From the NCBI GenBank assembly GCA_046462475.1, contig JBKGVB010000017.1, positions 1 through 16,614 of the forward strand: a stretch of 16,614 bases of DNA. The letters run 5' to 3'. The DNA is from JASLCR01 sp046462475 (GTDB lineage: Bacteria > Patescibacteriota > Saccharimonadia > Saccharimonadales > Saccharimonadaceae). Position numbers and translations under genes: made by a program. Positions within the stretch are counted from its first letter, which is position 1. The number at the start of each line of letters is the position of its first letter. The notes beneath the pieces were generated by a model. The model had not been told where the DNA came from and made no database searches. It worked only from the letters and a program-made list of their open reading frames with translations. Positions 7,049 to 14,360 of this stretch are shown here, one piece after another.

Positions 7049-7405
7049 GTGAACATAGACTACTTCGTACGAAAACTTGACGACAAAAATCGACTGACAA
7101 TTCCGGTCGAACTTCGTGAAGAATTCGAAAGTGGGGTAGTAATTACTAAGGGCTTTGGTGATTATCTGCACCTCTATCCGAAGAAGGTCTGGCAAGATAA
7201 GATCGAGCCAGAGCTTGAAGGTAGCTTACTCGACGAGAAAGTCGCTGATCTGAGTGTTCGATTCCGAACCGGCAAGACAGAGGCAGAGCTCGATCAGAAG
7301 CAGGGCCGCGTGACACTAAAACAAGCACAACTTGAATTCGCGAACATCGATCGAGAGATTGAAGCGATTCGAGTCGGTAGCTACTTTAGGATTGTTGCAC
7401 ATTAA
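7049..7405 (+). CDS. mraZ: Transcriptional regulator MraZ
   Basis: A 118-residue AbrB-fold DNA-binding protein that heads the division and cell-wall cluster and represses or tunes it. The first half carries the family signature RKLDDKNRLTIPVELREEF, with the D-x-x-x-R motif as Asp11-Arg15, followed by GVVITKGFGDYLHLYPKKVW. The second half has the related LDQKQGRVTL repeat, in which one extra residue disturbs the second D-x-x-x-R. The protein is shorter than most MraZ (about 140). The GTG start is the only reasonable one because no ATG precedes it in frame. The ribosome-binding site is weak (AGGG about 10 nt upstream). The gene is followed by an unusually long 326-nt spacer before rsmH. Confidence 0.9.
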   Translation: MNIDYFVRKLDDKNRLTIPVELREEFESGVVITKGFGDYLHLYPKKVWQDKIEPELEGSLLDEKVADLSVRFRTGKTEAELDQKQGRVTLKQAQLEFANIDREIEAIRVGSYFRIVAH

Positions 7406-7537
7406 CAAACGAGAAAAACCTCGAGACCACCTATCCCGAGCACTACATGTGGTAGCCTAGAACACGAAAAACATCTAGGTGTACCTTCCTCAAAACACAC
7501 CTCCCAAAAAACTCCACCTCACACATAAGTCTCTCAA

Positions 7538-7575
7538 ATCTTCACGTATGACTCACACAGTGAATCAGTGAAGAT
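7538..7575 (+). other. Long imperfect hairpin in the mraZ-rsmH spacer
   Basis: ATCTTCAC (7538-7545) pairs with GTGAAGAT (7568-7575). After a three-base bulge, TGACTCAC (7549-7556) pairs with GTGAATCA (7560-7567) with a single mismatch, leaving an ACA loop. Fifteen of sixteen positions pair, which is unlikely to be chance. Confidence 0.6.
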
Positions 7576-7655
7576 ACTTATTTACAAAAACAAACACATG
7601 CGAAAACAAAAAAACGTAGTGCCGGGTTAGGTGATCTCGAACAAACTATAGAAGG

Positions 7656-7675
7656 GAAGACTCCGTCTTCTTTAT
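7656..7675 (+). terminator. Small terminator-like hairpin before rsmH
   Basis: GAAGAC (7656-7661), loop TCC, and GTCTTC (7665-7670) form a perfect 6-bp stem followed by TTTAT. A second hairpin follows (GAAGC 7681-7685 with GCTTC 7702-7706, and GGC with GCC around a TTTC loop). Together they could end transcription from mraZ just before the rsmH promoter. Confidence 0.4.
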
Positions 7676-7711
7676 CTGATGAAGCTTGGCTTTCGCCTCA
7701 TGCTTCGCGGA

Positions 7712-7720
7712 TGGTACAAT
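7712..7720 (+). promoter_or_regulatory. Extended -10 promoter of rsmH
   Basis: TGGTACAAT contains a TGn extended -10 (TACAAT, 7715-7720). The rsmH ATG is 12 nt downstream of the box start plus spacer, so the leader is about 4-5 nt and carries no Shine-Dalgarno sequence. A second weaker box, TATAGT (7724-7729), lies even closer. Confidence 0.55.
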
Positions 7721-7731
7721 TGCTATAGTTT

Positions 7732-8625
7732 ATGAGTATTAAAGAACATCCACCACGAGTTCATATACCGGTTTTACTGGAAAAGACACTAGAGCTGCTT
7801 AATCCGAAGCAGGGCGAGTCGTATCTCGACTTAACTGCTGGATATGGCGGGCATGCAAGTGCTTTTTTAGATACAACAACTAATTATATTGACTCTGTTC
7901 TTTGCGACCGAGACCCTAACACGGCTCGGTACTTAGAGAACCTGACAAAACAAGGTGCTCGATTACTGCAAACCGATTTTGGTTCGGCTGCTCGTCAGTT
8001 GGCCAGCGAGGGCAAGCAGTTCGACATTATTTTGGCAGATTTGGGGGTGTCGTCACCACAGCTCGATGAACGAGCACGAGGATTTTCATTTCAAGGTAGT
8101 GGCCCACTCGATATGCGAATGGATACACGACAGGATTTCACCGCACGTGATATCGTGAACCAGTATTCCAAGGAAGACCTGGAGCGCATTATCATACGCT
8201 ACGGTGAAGAGCCGCGACCAATTGCACGTCGTATTGCACAGGCAATTGTGGCTTCACGACCACTTGAAACAACTGAGGATCTCGCTAGCGTCATTGCGGC
8301 TACAATTCGTGGTCCACGGAAGAAAATTCATCCGGCCACGCGTACCTTTCAGGCACTTCGTATCGAGGTAAATGACGAACTCGGACAAGTTGAAATGCTA
8401 CTTTCGCTATTGCCGCAACTACTGAAGAAAGGCGGAAGGGTAGGTATTATCAGCTTTCATAGTCTCGAGGATCGACTCGTCAAGCGCTATTTTGCCGAAC
8501 AAACGGCAGATGGTCTTGAAGCAGAGCTCGAAGTCATTACTAAAAAGCCTATCGCGGGTGCCACTGACGATGTTCACAATCCGCGTGCCAGGAGCGCAAA
8601 GCTTCGGGTCGCCGTGAAAAAATAA
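7732..8625 (+). CDS. rsmH: 16S rRNA (cytosine-1402 N4)-methyltransferase RsmH
   Basis: A 297-residue S-adenosylmethionine-dependent enzyme that methylates N4 of C1402 in the 16S rRNA P-site region. The first-strand motif HIPVLLEKTLELLNPKQGES then YLDLTAGYGGHASAFL (31-46) binds the cofactor. FDIILADLGVSSPQLDERARGFSF and GPLDMRMD are the catalytic loop hallmarks, IHPATRTFQALRIEVNDEL is the inserted domain signature, and GRVGIISFHSLEDRLVKRYF and NPRARSAKLRVA close the fold. Length matches the family (about 300). It is the usual second gene of the dcw cluster, but here it has its own promoter and sits 326 nt after mraZ. Confidence 0.98.
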   Translation: MSIKEHPPRVHIPVLLEKTLELLNPKQGESYLDLTAGYGGHASAFLDTTTNYIDSVLCDRDPNTARYLENLTKQGARLLQTDFGSAARQLASEGKQFDIILADLGVSSPQLDERARGFSFQGSGPLDMRMDTRQDFTARDIVNQYSKEDLERIIIRYGEEPRPIARRIAQAIVASRPLETTEDLASVIAATIRGPRKKIHPATRTFQALRIEVNDELGQVEMLLSLLPQLLKKGGRVGIISFHSLEDRLVKRYFAEQTADGLEAELEVITKKPIAGATDDVHNPRARSAKLRVAVKK

Positions 8626-8644
8626 ACAAGAAAGGGGAATGGGT

Positions 8645-8710
8645 ATGCCAATCCACATCCCAGTACAGAGCCAAGACGCAACAACACAGGTTGTCGTTCG
8701 ACTCAAATAA
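8645..8710 (+). CDS. Candidate 21-residue microprotein between rsmH and ftsL
   Basis: ATG at 8645 opens a 21-codon frame ending in TAA. AAAGGGG (8631-8637) is a good ribosome-binding site 7 nt upstream; an ATG at 8639 in the same frame is too close to it. The peptide begins MPIHIPVQSQDATTQ and ends VVVRLK. The stop type fits local usage. It begins 20 nt after rsmH and is followed 10 nt later by a hairpin, so it could be a leader peptide or a true microprotein. Family unknown. Being so short, it may also be chance. Confidence 0.4.
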   Translation: MPIHIPVQSQDATTQVVVRLK

Positions 8711-8720
8711 TAAGTAGTTT

Positions 8721-8748
8721 CTTAGGGGCCGTTTCGGCGGCTCCTAAG
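8721..8748 (+). terminator. Hairpin between rsmH and ftsL
   Basis: CTTAGGGGCCG (8721-8731) pairs with CGGCTCCTAAG (8738-8748): 11 pairs with one G-T wobble and a TTTCGG loop. No T tract follows, so it is more likely an attenuator, a processing site or a leaky terminator than a full stop. ftsL begins 31 nt downstream after an A/C-rich leader. Confidence 0.5.
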
Positions 8749-8779
8749 AGCCAAAACAAACATAAACATCCACCACACC

Positions 8780-9127
8780 ATGACGTATCAACGAACCACC
8801 ACTTTTAATCGACGTGCTCAGAGTTGGAACCGCAATCAAAATCGTGCGCGCTTTAGCTCGGCTGTCAAACTTGGCCCTGTGACTCATACGGTGCTTGTCG
8901 CACTTATGATTGCAGTGCTCGGCTTGATATACTTAACACAGGCGACGAAAGCAACGGGCTTTGACTATAAAGCTCAGGCAATTGATGATAAGATTGCGAG
9001 CCTTGAGAGTAATAAGACAGATCTCGAAGTCGAGAACGCTCGACTCACAGCACTTAAGGCAGTGAAGAATAGCAATGTCGCTAAAGCAATGACCGAACCA
9101 TCCAGTACGAAATACGTAAGCGAATAA
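8780..9127 (+). CDS. ftsL: Cell division protein FtsL-like
   Basis: A 115-residue bitopic membrane protein. A basic cytoplasmic N-terminus (1-33, rich in Arg, Asn and Gln) is followed by one membrane helix (about 35-54, THTVLVALMIAVLGLIYL) and an extracytoplasmic coiled coil (about 66-95: AIDDKIASLESNKTDLEVENARL). This layout and the place between rsmH and ftsI are those of FtsL, which with FtsB/DivIC and FtsQ activates the FtsW-FtsI septal synthase. FtsL is poorly conserved, so the call rests on topology and position. The ATG has no Shine-Dalgarno sequence; the leader is A/C-rich and probably unstructured. Confidence 0.82.
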   Translation: MTYQRTTTFNRRAQSWNRNQNRARFSSAVKLGPVTHTVLVALMIAVLGLIYLTQATKATGFDYKAQAIDDKIASLESNKTDLEVENARLTALKAVKNSNVAKAMTEPSSTKYVSE

Positions 9128-9130
9128 TTT

Positions 9131-10876
9131 ATGGGAAATCTTCCGACACCACATAAGCGAATCCGTTTTTTAACGGGTCTTTGCTTTTTTGTGATGGCGT
9201 TATTTATTGTGCGCTTATTTTACCTCCAGGTTATCCGATATGATTTTTATGCTCAAGCTGCCGAACAGGATCAGGTAAAGAGCCTTATTATTCCAGCACA
9301 GCGCGGTGAAATCTATGCCATGGACGGCGACACGCCGACTTACTTAGCGCTCAATCAGGCGGTCTATACGGCATTTGTGAACCCACAACAGGTCACAAAG
9401 CCAGATGCTGTCGTAGCGGCGCTTCAGCAAGTCGCTGGGGGTAATACAGTGTCGCATTTATCCGATCAGGTGAACGCAAAGCAATACCAGTACCGTGTGG
9501 TGGCGAAAAACGTGTCACGTCAGCAGGCAGAACTACTGAAGAAAAAGAATCTTGCCGGATTGGGATTCCAGGAAACGACCAAGCGTGTATATCCAGAAGG
9601 CGAGCTCGCTTCTCAGGTGCTTGGCTTCGTCAATGCCAACGGACAAGGTCAATACGGCGTAGAGCAGGCGCTTAACGACGAGCTAAATGGTAAAGACGGC
9701 TTGCTTCGTGCGACAACCGATGTTAGTGGTATTCCGCTCACAATCGGAAGTCACAATACACAAGTACCCGCGCAAAATGGTAAAAATGTCGTACTGTCGA
9801 TCGATCGTAATGTTCAGGCATATACCGAGCAGACACTTTACTATCAGGTAAAGAAAATCGGTGCCAAAACTGCGAGCGCCGTGGTGATGGACCCGCAAAC
9901 TGGTCGGGTGCTGGCGATGGCAAATTTCCCAACTTATAATCCAGAAAATTATAATCATGTCACAAACGCTCAGGCATTTGACAATCAGGTGATTACAGAG
10001 CCATATGAGCCAGGATCAGTCATGAAGACATTTACGATCGCGACCGGTGTTGATAAAGGGGTCATTACTGCAAAATCAACCTATAACAATACCGACTCAA
10101 TCAATGTCGACGGCGCGGTTATTGGCAATGCTGAAAAGGGCGTGACAGGCATTATTACTATGCAGACGGCCCTAAAATATTCGTTGAATACAGGTATGGT
10201 CACTGTCGCAGAGCGCCTTGGCGACGGCAATAATATTACGCTTGGTGCCCGCAACACAATGTATGACTATCTTCATAATCGCTTTGGACTAGGCAGAAGT
10301 ACGGGTATTCAATTGGCGGGCGAGCAGGTAGGTGAGGTAATTCCTCCTGACAGTGTGCAAGGAAATGCAGTGCGATATTCGAATATGTCGTTTGGCCAGG
10401 GTATGGACATCACCATGCTACAGGTAGCGGCGGGATTTTCGTCGATCATCAATGGCGGCGAATACTATCAGCCGACGGTACTTGCAGGATCGGTGGACGA
10501 GGACGGTAATTTCCATGAAAATCCGACCCCAAAGCCACTCAGGCGCACGATGTCTGAAAGCGCATCGGCACAAACACGGCAAATGGTGCACTTAGCCCGT
10601 ACTGACTTTTTCCCAGGTATCGATAAGAAGGGGTATTACATCGGTGGTAAGACAGGAACTTCGCAAACAATCGATCCGCGTACCGGCAAATATATCGACT
10701 CAACGACCGTCGCGAGTTATCTCGGATTCGGTGGTGATACCAAGCCCCGATATGTCATAATGGTACGAGTGGCTGCACCAGGCAAAAACTTCCAAGGAAA
10801 CACCGATGCAATGCCAGTATTCACGAAGGTTTCAAACTGGTTAATAAACTATATGCAATTAAGGCCGGGTAATTAA
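9131..10876 (+). CDS. ftsI: Septal peptidoglycan transpeptidase FtsI (class B PBP)
   Basis: A 581-residue class B penicillin-binding protein that cross-links septal peptidoglycan. It has a short cytoplasmic N-terminus, one membrane anchor (about 12-34), a pedestal/dimerisation domain (about 50-230, beginning IIPAQRGEIYAMDG) and the transpeptidase domain. The active-site motifs are complete: S-x-x-K is SVMK (Ser296-Lys299) in EPYEPGSVMKTFTIATG, S-x-N is SLN (351-353), and K-T-G is KTG (507-509) in YYIGGKTGTSQT. There is no PASTA repeat. It starts 3 nt after ftsL and ends 1 nt before mraY, so the three are cotranscribed. Its partner glycosyltransferase, FtsW, is encoded just downstream. Confidence 0.97.
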   Translation: MGNLPTPHKRIRFLTGLCFFVMALFIVRLFYLQVIRYDFYAQAAEQDQVKSLIIPAQRGEIYAMDGDTPTYLALNQAVYTAFVNPQQVTKPDAVVAALQQVAGGNTVSHLSDQVNAKQYQYRVVAKNVSRQQAELLKKKNLAGLGFQETTKRVYPEGELASQVLGFVNANGQGQYGVEQALNDELNGKDGLLRATTDVSGIPLTIGSHNTQVPAQNGKNVVLSIDRNVQAYTEQTLYYQVKKIGAKTASAVVMDPQTGRVLAMANFPTYNPENYNHVTNAQAFDNQVITEPYEPGSVMKTFTIATGVDKGVITAKSTYNNTDSINVDGAVIGNAEKGVTGIITMQTALKYSLNTGMVTVAERLGDGNNITLGARNTMYDYLHNRFGLGRSTGIQLAGEQVGEVIPPDSVQGNAVRYSNMSFGQGMDITMLQVAAGFSSIINGGEYYQPTVLAGSVDEDGNFHENPTPKPLRRTMSESASAQTRQMVHLARTDFFPGIDKKGYYIGGKTGTSQTIDPRTGKYIDSTTVASYLGFGGDTKPRYVIMVRVAAPGKNFQGNTDAMPVFTKVSNWLINYMQLRPGN

Positions 10877-10877
10877 A

Positions 10878-11918
10878 ATGATACACACAATCACCAGACA
10901 AGAGATAGTCGATTCAATGAGTCATGTTGTCGTACTCAGCGTGGCGGCATTCGTACTTGCGATGCTGCTGACGCCAATTTATACATTTCTTGCGTATCGA
11001 TACAAGTTCTGGAAGAAGCAGCGACAGTCGAGTACGACGGGTGAAGCGCTCGAAGTATTTACCAAGCTGCACGCGCATAAATTTAAGCGCTCCATTCCTA
11101 CGATGGCTGGCGCTATTGGCGTGCTTGCAATCGTGGCCGTAACCTTTGCATGCAATCTCGATAGGGGACAAACGTACTTACCGCTAGCGGCGCTTATTGG
11201 CGGTGCAGCAGTCGGATTGATTGATGATATCATCAATCTTCGTGGAAGTGGTAGGGGCGTTGCGGGATTACGCTCGAGCATTAAATTCCTGCTGATTATC
11301 GCTATCGGTACAGTACTTGGTTACTACTTCTATGAAAAGCTTGGTTTCACAAGCGTTCATATACCACTCGGTGGTGATATCGATCTTGGCGTATGGATTA
11401 TACCGCTGTTCGCGTTTATAGTGACGGCGACAGGAAATGCGGTGAATATCAGCGATGGACTTGATGGACTCGCAGGAGGCTTGCTGGCGACGAGCTATGG
11501 AGCATTTGGATTTATCGCCTTGTTGCAGGGTAATGGACTGCTTGCTGGTTTTTGTTTTACGGTAATCGGGGCACTTCTGAGCTATTTGTGGTTCAATATC
11601 CACCCTGCGCGATTCTTTATGGGTGATGTCGGTAGCTTTGCATATGGAGTAAGTCTCGGTGTTGTAGCAATGATGACAAATTCGCTCCTGTTGCTGCCGG
11701 TGATCGGCTTGCTCTTCGTTGTCGAAGCCGGGTCGAGCCTTCTGCAGATCACGTGGAAGAGGCTCTTTCATAGAAAAATATTCATTTCTGCGCCAATCCA
11801 TCATCACCTAGAAGCAAGTGGCTGGCCAGAGACTAAGGTAACAATGCGCTTTTGGGTAATCGCTTGTGTGACAGCATTCTTTGGTGTACTGATCGCGATG
11901 GCGGGAGGCTACGTTTAG
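10878..11918 (+). CDS. mraY: Phospho-N-acetylmuramoyl-pentapeptide-transferase MraY
   Basis: A 346-residue polytopic enzyme (about ten helices) that transfers phospho-MurNAc-pentapeptide to undecaprenyl phosphate, making lipid I at the inner face of the membrane. Characteristic motifs are TKLHAHKFKRSIPTMAG (62-78), GLIDDIINL with the metal-binding Asp116/Asp117, GNAVNISDGLDGLAGG, HPARFFMGDVGSFAYG, and the C-terminal SAPIHHHLEASG with the HHH triad. All catalytic aspartates are present. It precedes ftsW by 2 nt. Length is typical (about 320-360). Confidence 0.97.
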   Translation: MIHTITRQEIVDSMSHVVVLSVAAFVLAMLLTPIYTFLAYRYKFWKKQRQSSTTGEALEVFTKLHAHKFKRSIPTMAGAIGVLAIVAVTFACNLDRGQTYLPLAALIGGAAVGLIDDIINLRGSGRGVAGLRSSIKFLLIIAIGTVLGYYFYEKLGFTSVHIPLGGDIDLGVWIIPLFAFIVTATGNAVNISDGLDGLAGGLLATSYGAFGFIALLQGNGLLAGFCFTVIGALLSYLWFNIHPARFFMGDVGSFAYGVSLGVVAMMTNSLLLLPVIGLLFVVEAGSSLLQITWKRLFHRKIFISAPIHHHLEASGWPETKVTMRFWVIACVTAFFGVLIAMAGGYV

Positions 11919-11920
11919 CA

Positions 11921-13213
11921 ATGGATCGTCGCGCGCGAAAAGAACGTCCGGTGGCCACGACGCGCAAGCATCGTCCGGACTATCAGATCATTCTTTATAT
12001 GGCGCTTTTGATGCTGCTTGGGCTTGTAACGATGTATGCGATTGGTCCGCAGCGTGCACATATTCTCAATCTTGGCGGCGAGGCAAATATTAGTGACTCC
12101 TACTTCTTCGTAAAGCAGGCGATCGCACTTAGTCTTGCGTTGGTAGGATTCGCCACTATGGCGTATTTGCCGTACCGCTGGCTTCAGCAGAATGCCTTGA
12201 GACTTCTATTGATTGGTCTTGGGGCCTGTGTCGTCTTGTGGATGGCGCACTTGCTCCATATGCCGTTTGCGCCGTCGGTGAATGGTGCCGTGCGGTGGTT
12301 CAACCTAGGCCCCCTCGGAAGTGTGCAACCGGCAGAGTTTTTGAAGTTTTCTGTCGTAGTGTTTGTGGCCGGGCTTCTTGCTGTGCGATATCGGGAGGCA
12401 AAGGTAAATGATCGTGACGCAACTCTTGTTCCCGTGGGTGCTCTCTTGGTGCTTCTGATGATCTTTGTGGTGATTCTACAGAAGAATATGAGTACCGGTA
12501 TCATCATTGCGATGATTATTATGGGCATGCTTTTTGCGGCGGGACTGAGTCGAAAGATTATCACGATTATTATTGCTGCTGGCGTGATCGGAGGTATCGG
12601 TCTCATTCTGATTGCTCCACACCGTATGGCTCGTGTCGCGACATTCTTGCAGGGAGATTCAATGAGTACAATTACCGCTGGCAATGATCAGGATTTGCAG
12701 GCACGCCAGGCACGAATCGCTATCGGTAGTGGGGGAGTTATGGGCGTAGGAATCGGTAATAGCGTCCAGGCTACTGGATACTTGCCAGAGTCTACGAATG
12801 ACTCGATCTTCGCAATCATGGGTGAGACATTTGGCTTTGTCGGTCTTGTTGTGATCCTAGCGATATTTACCGGCTTGCTGTTGCGACTTCTCAGGGTGGC
12901 CGATCACTTGCCGCAGATGTGGATGAAGCTGGTGACGGTGGGGATATTTGCTTGGCTCGTGGCGCATATCTTTATCAATGTCGCATCGATGGTTGGTCTA
13001 ATACCGCTAACAGGAGTCACGTTACCGCTTGTGAGCTTTGGTGGTACGAGTATGGTCTTTATCGCAGGGGCACTTGGGCTCGTATTTCAGTTGTCAAAAT
13101 ATACAGTCAATACAGTAAACGCAGAAGGAGAACAGTATGAAGGTACTGACAGTAGGCGGGGGATCGGGCGGACACGTTACGCCGGTAGCCGCGGTACTAT
13201 CGGAGCTCGCTAA
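11921..13213 (+). CDS. ftsW: Septal peptidoglycan polymerase FtsW
   Basis: A 430-residue SEDS-family glycosyltransferase that polymerises lipid II at the septum with FtsI. About ten membrane helices run from residue 23 to about 395. Family signatures are NGAVRWFNLGPLGSVQPAEFLKF (about 120-142), ARQARIAIGSGGVMGVGIGNSVQATGYLPESTNDSIFAIMGETFGFVG, and the closing PLTGVTLPLVSFGGTSMV. The open frame extends back to 11852 inside mraY; the ATG at 11921, 2 nt after the mraY stop, is chosen, with GGGAGG about 13 nt upstream. The last 26 codons lie over the start of murG in another frame and encode an Arg/Gly-rich cytoplasmic tail (SRRGIGRTRYAGSRGT) not expected from the family. Confidence 0.95.
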   Translation: MDRRARKERPVATTRKHRPDYQIILYMALLMLLGLVTMYAIGPQRAHILNLGGEANISDSYFFVKQAIALSLALVGFATMAYLPYRWLQQNALRLLLIGLGACVVLWMAHLLHMPFAPSVNGAVRWFNLGPLGSVQPAEFLKFSVVVFVAGLLAVRYREAKVNDRDATLVPVGALLVLLMIFVVILQKNMSTGIIIAMIIMGMLFAAGLSRKIITIIIAAGVIGGIGLILIAPHRMARVATFLQGDSMSTITAGNDQDLQARQARIAIGSGGVMGVGIGNSVQATGYLPESTNDSIFAIMGETFGFVGLVVILAIFTGLLLRLLRVADHLPQMWMKLVTVGIFAWLVAHIFINVASMVGLIPLTGVTLPLVSFGGTSMVFIAGALGLVFQLSKYTVNTVNAEGEQYEGTDSRRGIGRTRYAGSRGTIGAR

Positions 13214-14318
13214 GCTTACAGACGAGAAGCCTCAGGTTCGCATGTGGTGCGACCGAAAATTTTCCCGTCAAGCACGCGAGACGATGCGACGGGTAGAGGG
13301 CCTCGACATTCGAGTTGATGTAATAGCTTCAGGCAAATTGCGGCGCTATCATACGCTGCCACTATGGCGTCAAGCTTTGCGGCTGCGGACTATCGTGTTG
13401 CCAAACATTCGTGACGGGTTTTTTATTGCAGCAGGAATTGTGCAGTCATTTGTGAAATTAGTCATCTGGCGTCCAGATGTTATTTTTTGCAAGGGCGGCT
13501 ACGTATGTCTGCCGGTCGGTATTGCAGCACATTTGCTCAAGATTCCGCTGGTACTGCATGATTCAGATGCGCATCCTGGTCTGACAAATCGTGTCCTGTC
13601 TCGCTGGGCTGTGCGTATCGGTACTGGAGCACCTCTTGAGCATTATCCATATCCGACTTCGAAAACTTCCTACGTGGGTATTCCTGTTGATGCTCGCTTC
13701 CGAGTGTATTCAGACGAAGAGCGTGCGCTATATAAGCAGGACCTTGGCTTTGATAGCCAGCGACCACTTGTCGTGATTACCGGTGGTGGGTTAGGGGCTC
13801 AGTCTATCAATAATGCTGTCGTGAGCTTACTCGATGAACTACTGGCAAAATGTAATATCCTGCTTATTTCTGGTACGAGGCAATTTGCGGAGTTGCAGAA
13901 AAAGACCGCAGACTTCGATCAGTCGCAGTTTCAGCTTCATGGGTTTATTAGTGACAAAATGGTGGAGACACTTGCCGCTGCAGATCTTGTGGTTGCACGT
14001 GCCGGTGCGACCACACTACTGGAGCTTGCTGCTCTGGCGAAACCAACCGTGATCATTCCGAATCCGTACCTGACAGGCGGACATCAACTAAAGAATGCTG
14101 CAGTCTACACCGCGAAAAATGCTGGAATTATCGTTGACGAAGAGCTGCTTGCGGCGAATCCACAGAACCTGCTTGATGCACTGAGTGAGCTTATAGAAAA
14201 CCCAGAGGAACTCGATCGTATGGGTAAGGCCATTCATCAGTTTGCTAAGCCGCATGCTGCAAGCGACATGGCAAAGATGGTGCTCGAGGCTGGAAAACAT
14301 AACCATAAAGCACTCTAA
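13137..14318 (+). CDS. murG: UDP-GlcNAc: undecaprenyl-PP-MurNAc-pentapeptide GlcNAc transferase MurG
   Basis: A 393-residue GT28/GT-B glycosyltransferase that adds GlcNAc to lipid I to give lipid II on the cytoplasmic membrane face. The N-terminal G-loop is TVGGGSGGHVTP (5-16). CKGGYVCLPVGIAAHLLKIPLVLHDSDAHPGLTNR is the membrane-facing second G-loop region, where the usual E of HEQN is replaced within LHDSDAHPG. The C-terminal domain has VITGGGLGAQSINN and VVARAGATTLLELAALAKPTVIIPNPYLTGGHQLKNA for UDP-GlcNAc binding. Slightly longer than typical (about 355-375) because of an insertion around residues 68-110. GAAGGAGAAC ends 4 nt before ATG 13137, a good ribosome-binding site inside ftsW. It overlaps ftsW by 77 nt. 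Confidence 0.96.
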   Translation: MKVLTVGGGSGGHVTPVAAVLSELAKLTDEKPQVRMWCDRKFSRQARETMRRVEGLDIRVDVIASGKLRRYHTLPLWRQALRLRTIVLPNIRDGFFIAAGIVQSFVKLVIWRPDVIFCKGGYVCLPVGIAAHLLKIPLVLHDSDAHPGLTNRVLSRWAVRIGTGAPLEHYPYPTSKTSYVGIPVDARFRVYSDEERALYKQDLGFDSQRPLVVITGGGLGAQSINNAVVSLLDELLAKCNILLISGTRQFAELQKKTADFDQSQFQLHGFISDKMVETLAAADLVVARAGATTLLELAALAKPTVIIPNPYLTGGHQLKNAAVYTAKNAGIIVDEELLAANPQNLLDALSELIENPEELDRMGKAIHQFAKPHAASDMAKMVLEAGKHNHKAL

Positions 14319-14320
14319 AC

Positions 14321-14329
14321 TGTTACAAT
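14321..14329 (+). promoter_or_regulatory. Extended -10 promoter of ftsQ
   Basis: TGTTACAAT holds a TGn extended -10 (TACAAT, 14324-14329) immediately after the murG stop. The predicted leader to the ATG at 14361 is about 25 nt, A-rich and without a Shine-Dalgarno sequence. ftsQ can therefore be expressed separately from the mraZ-murG genes. Confidence 0.5.
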
Positions 14330-14360
14330 ACGTATAAAGTAACCAATACAAATAATCAGC

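Larger units (their letters stand above)
7406..7731 (+). other. Gene-free structured spacer between mraZ and rsmH
   Basis: No convincing ORF lies here. The first half (about 7410-7545) is poor in G and rich in A and C, with C-rich anti-Shine-Dalgarno-like tracts (ACACCTCCC near 7495-7505 and CTCCACCTC near 7512-7520). Several stems can form: CCTAGA (7456-7461) with TCTAGG (7474-7479), the long hairpin at 7538-7575, and two hairpins at 7656-7706. It ends in the rsmH promoter. It does not match RNase P RNA or tmRNA as far as I can tell. It may be a long 3' or 5' untranslated region or a small RNA. Confidence 0.5.

Noticed and set aside
7406..7731. RNase P RNA or tmRNA in the mraZ-rsmH spacer
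   Set aside because: The conserved RNase P core (GAGGAAAGTC and ACAGAAA-type) and the tmRNA tag/acceptor signatures are not visible.
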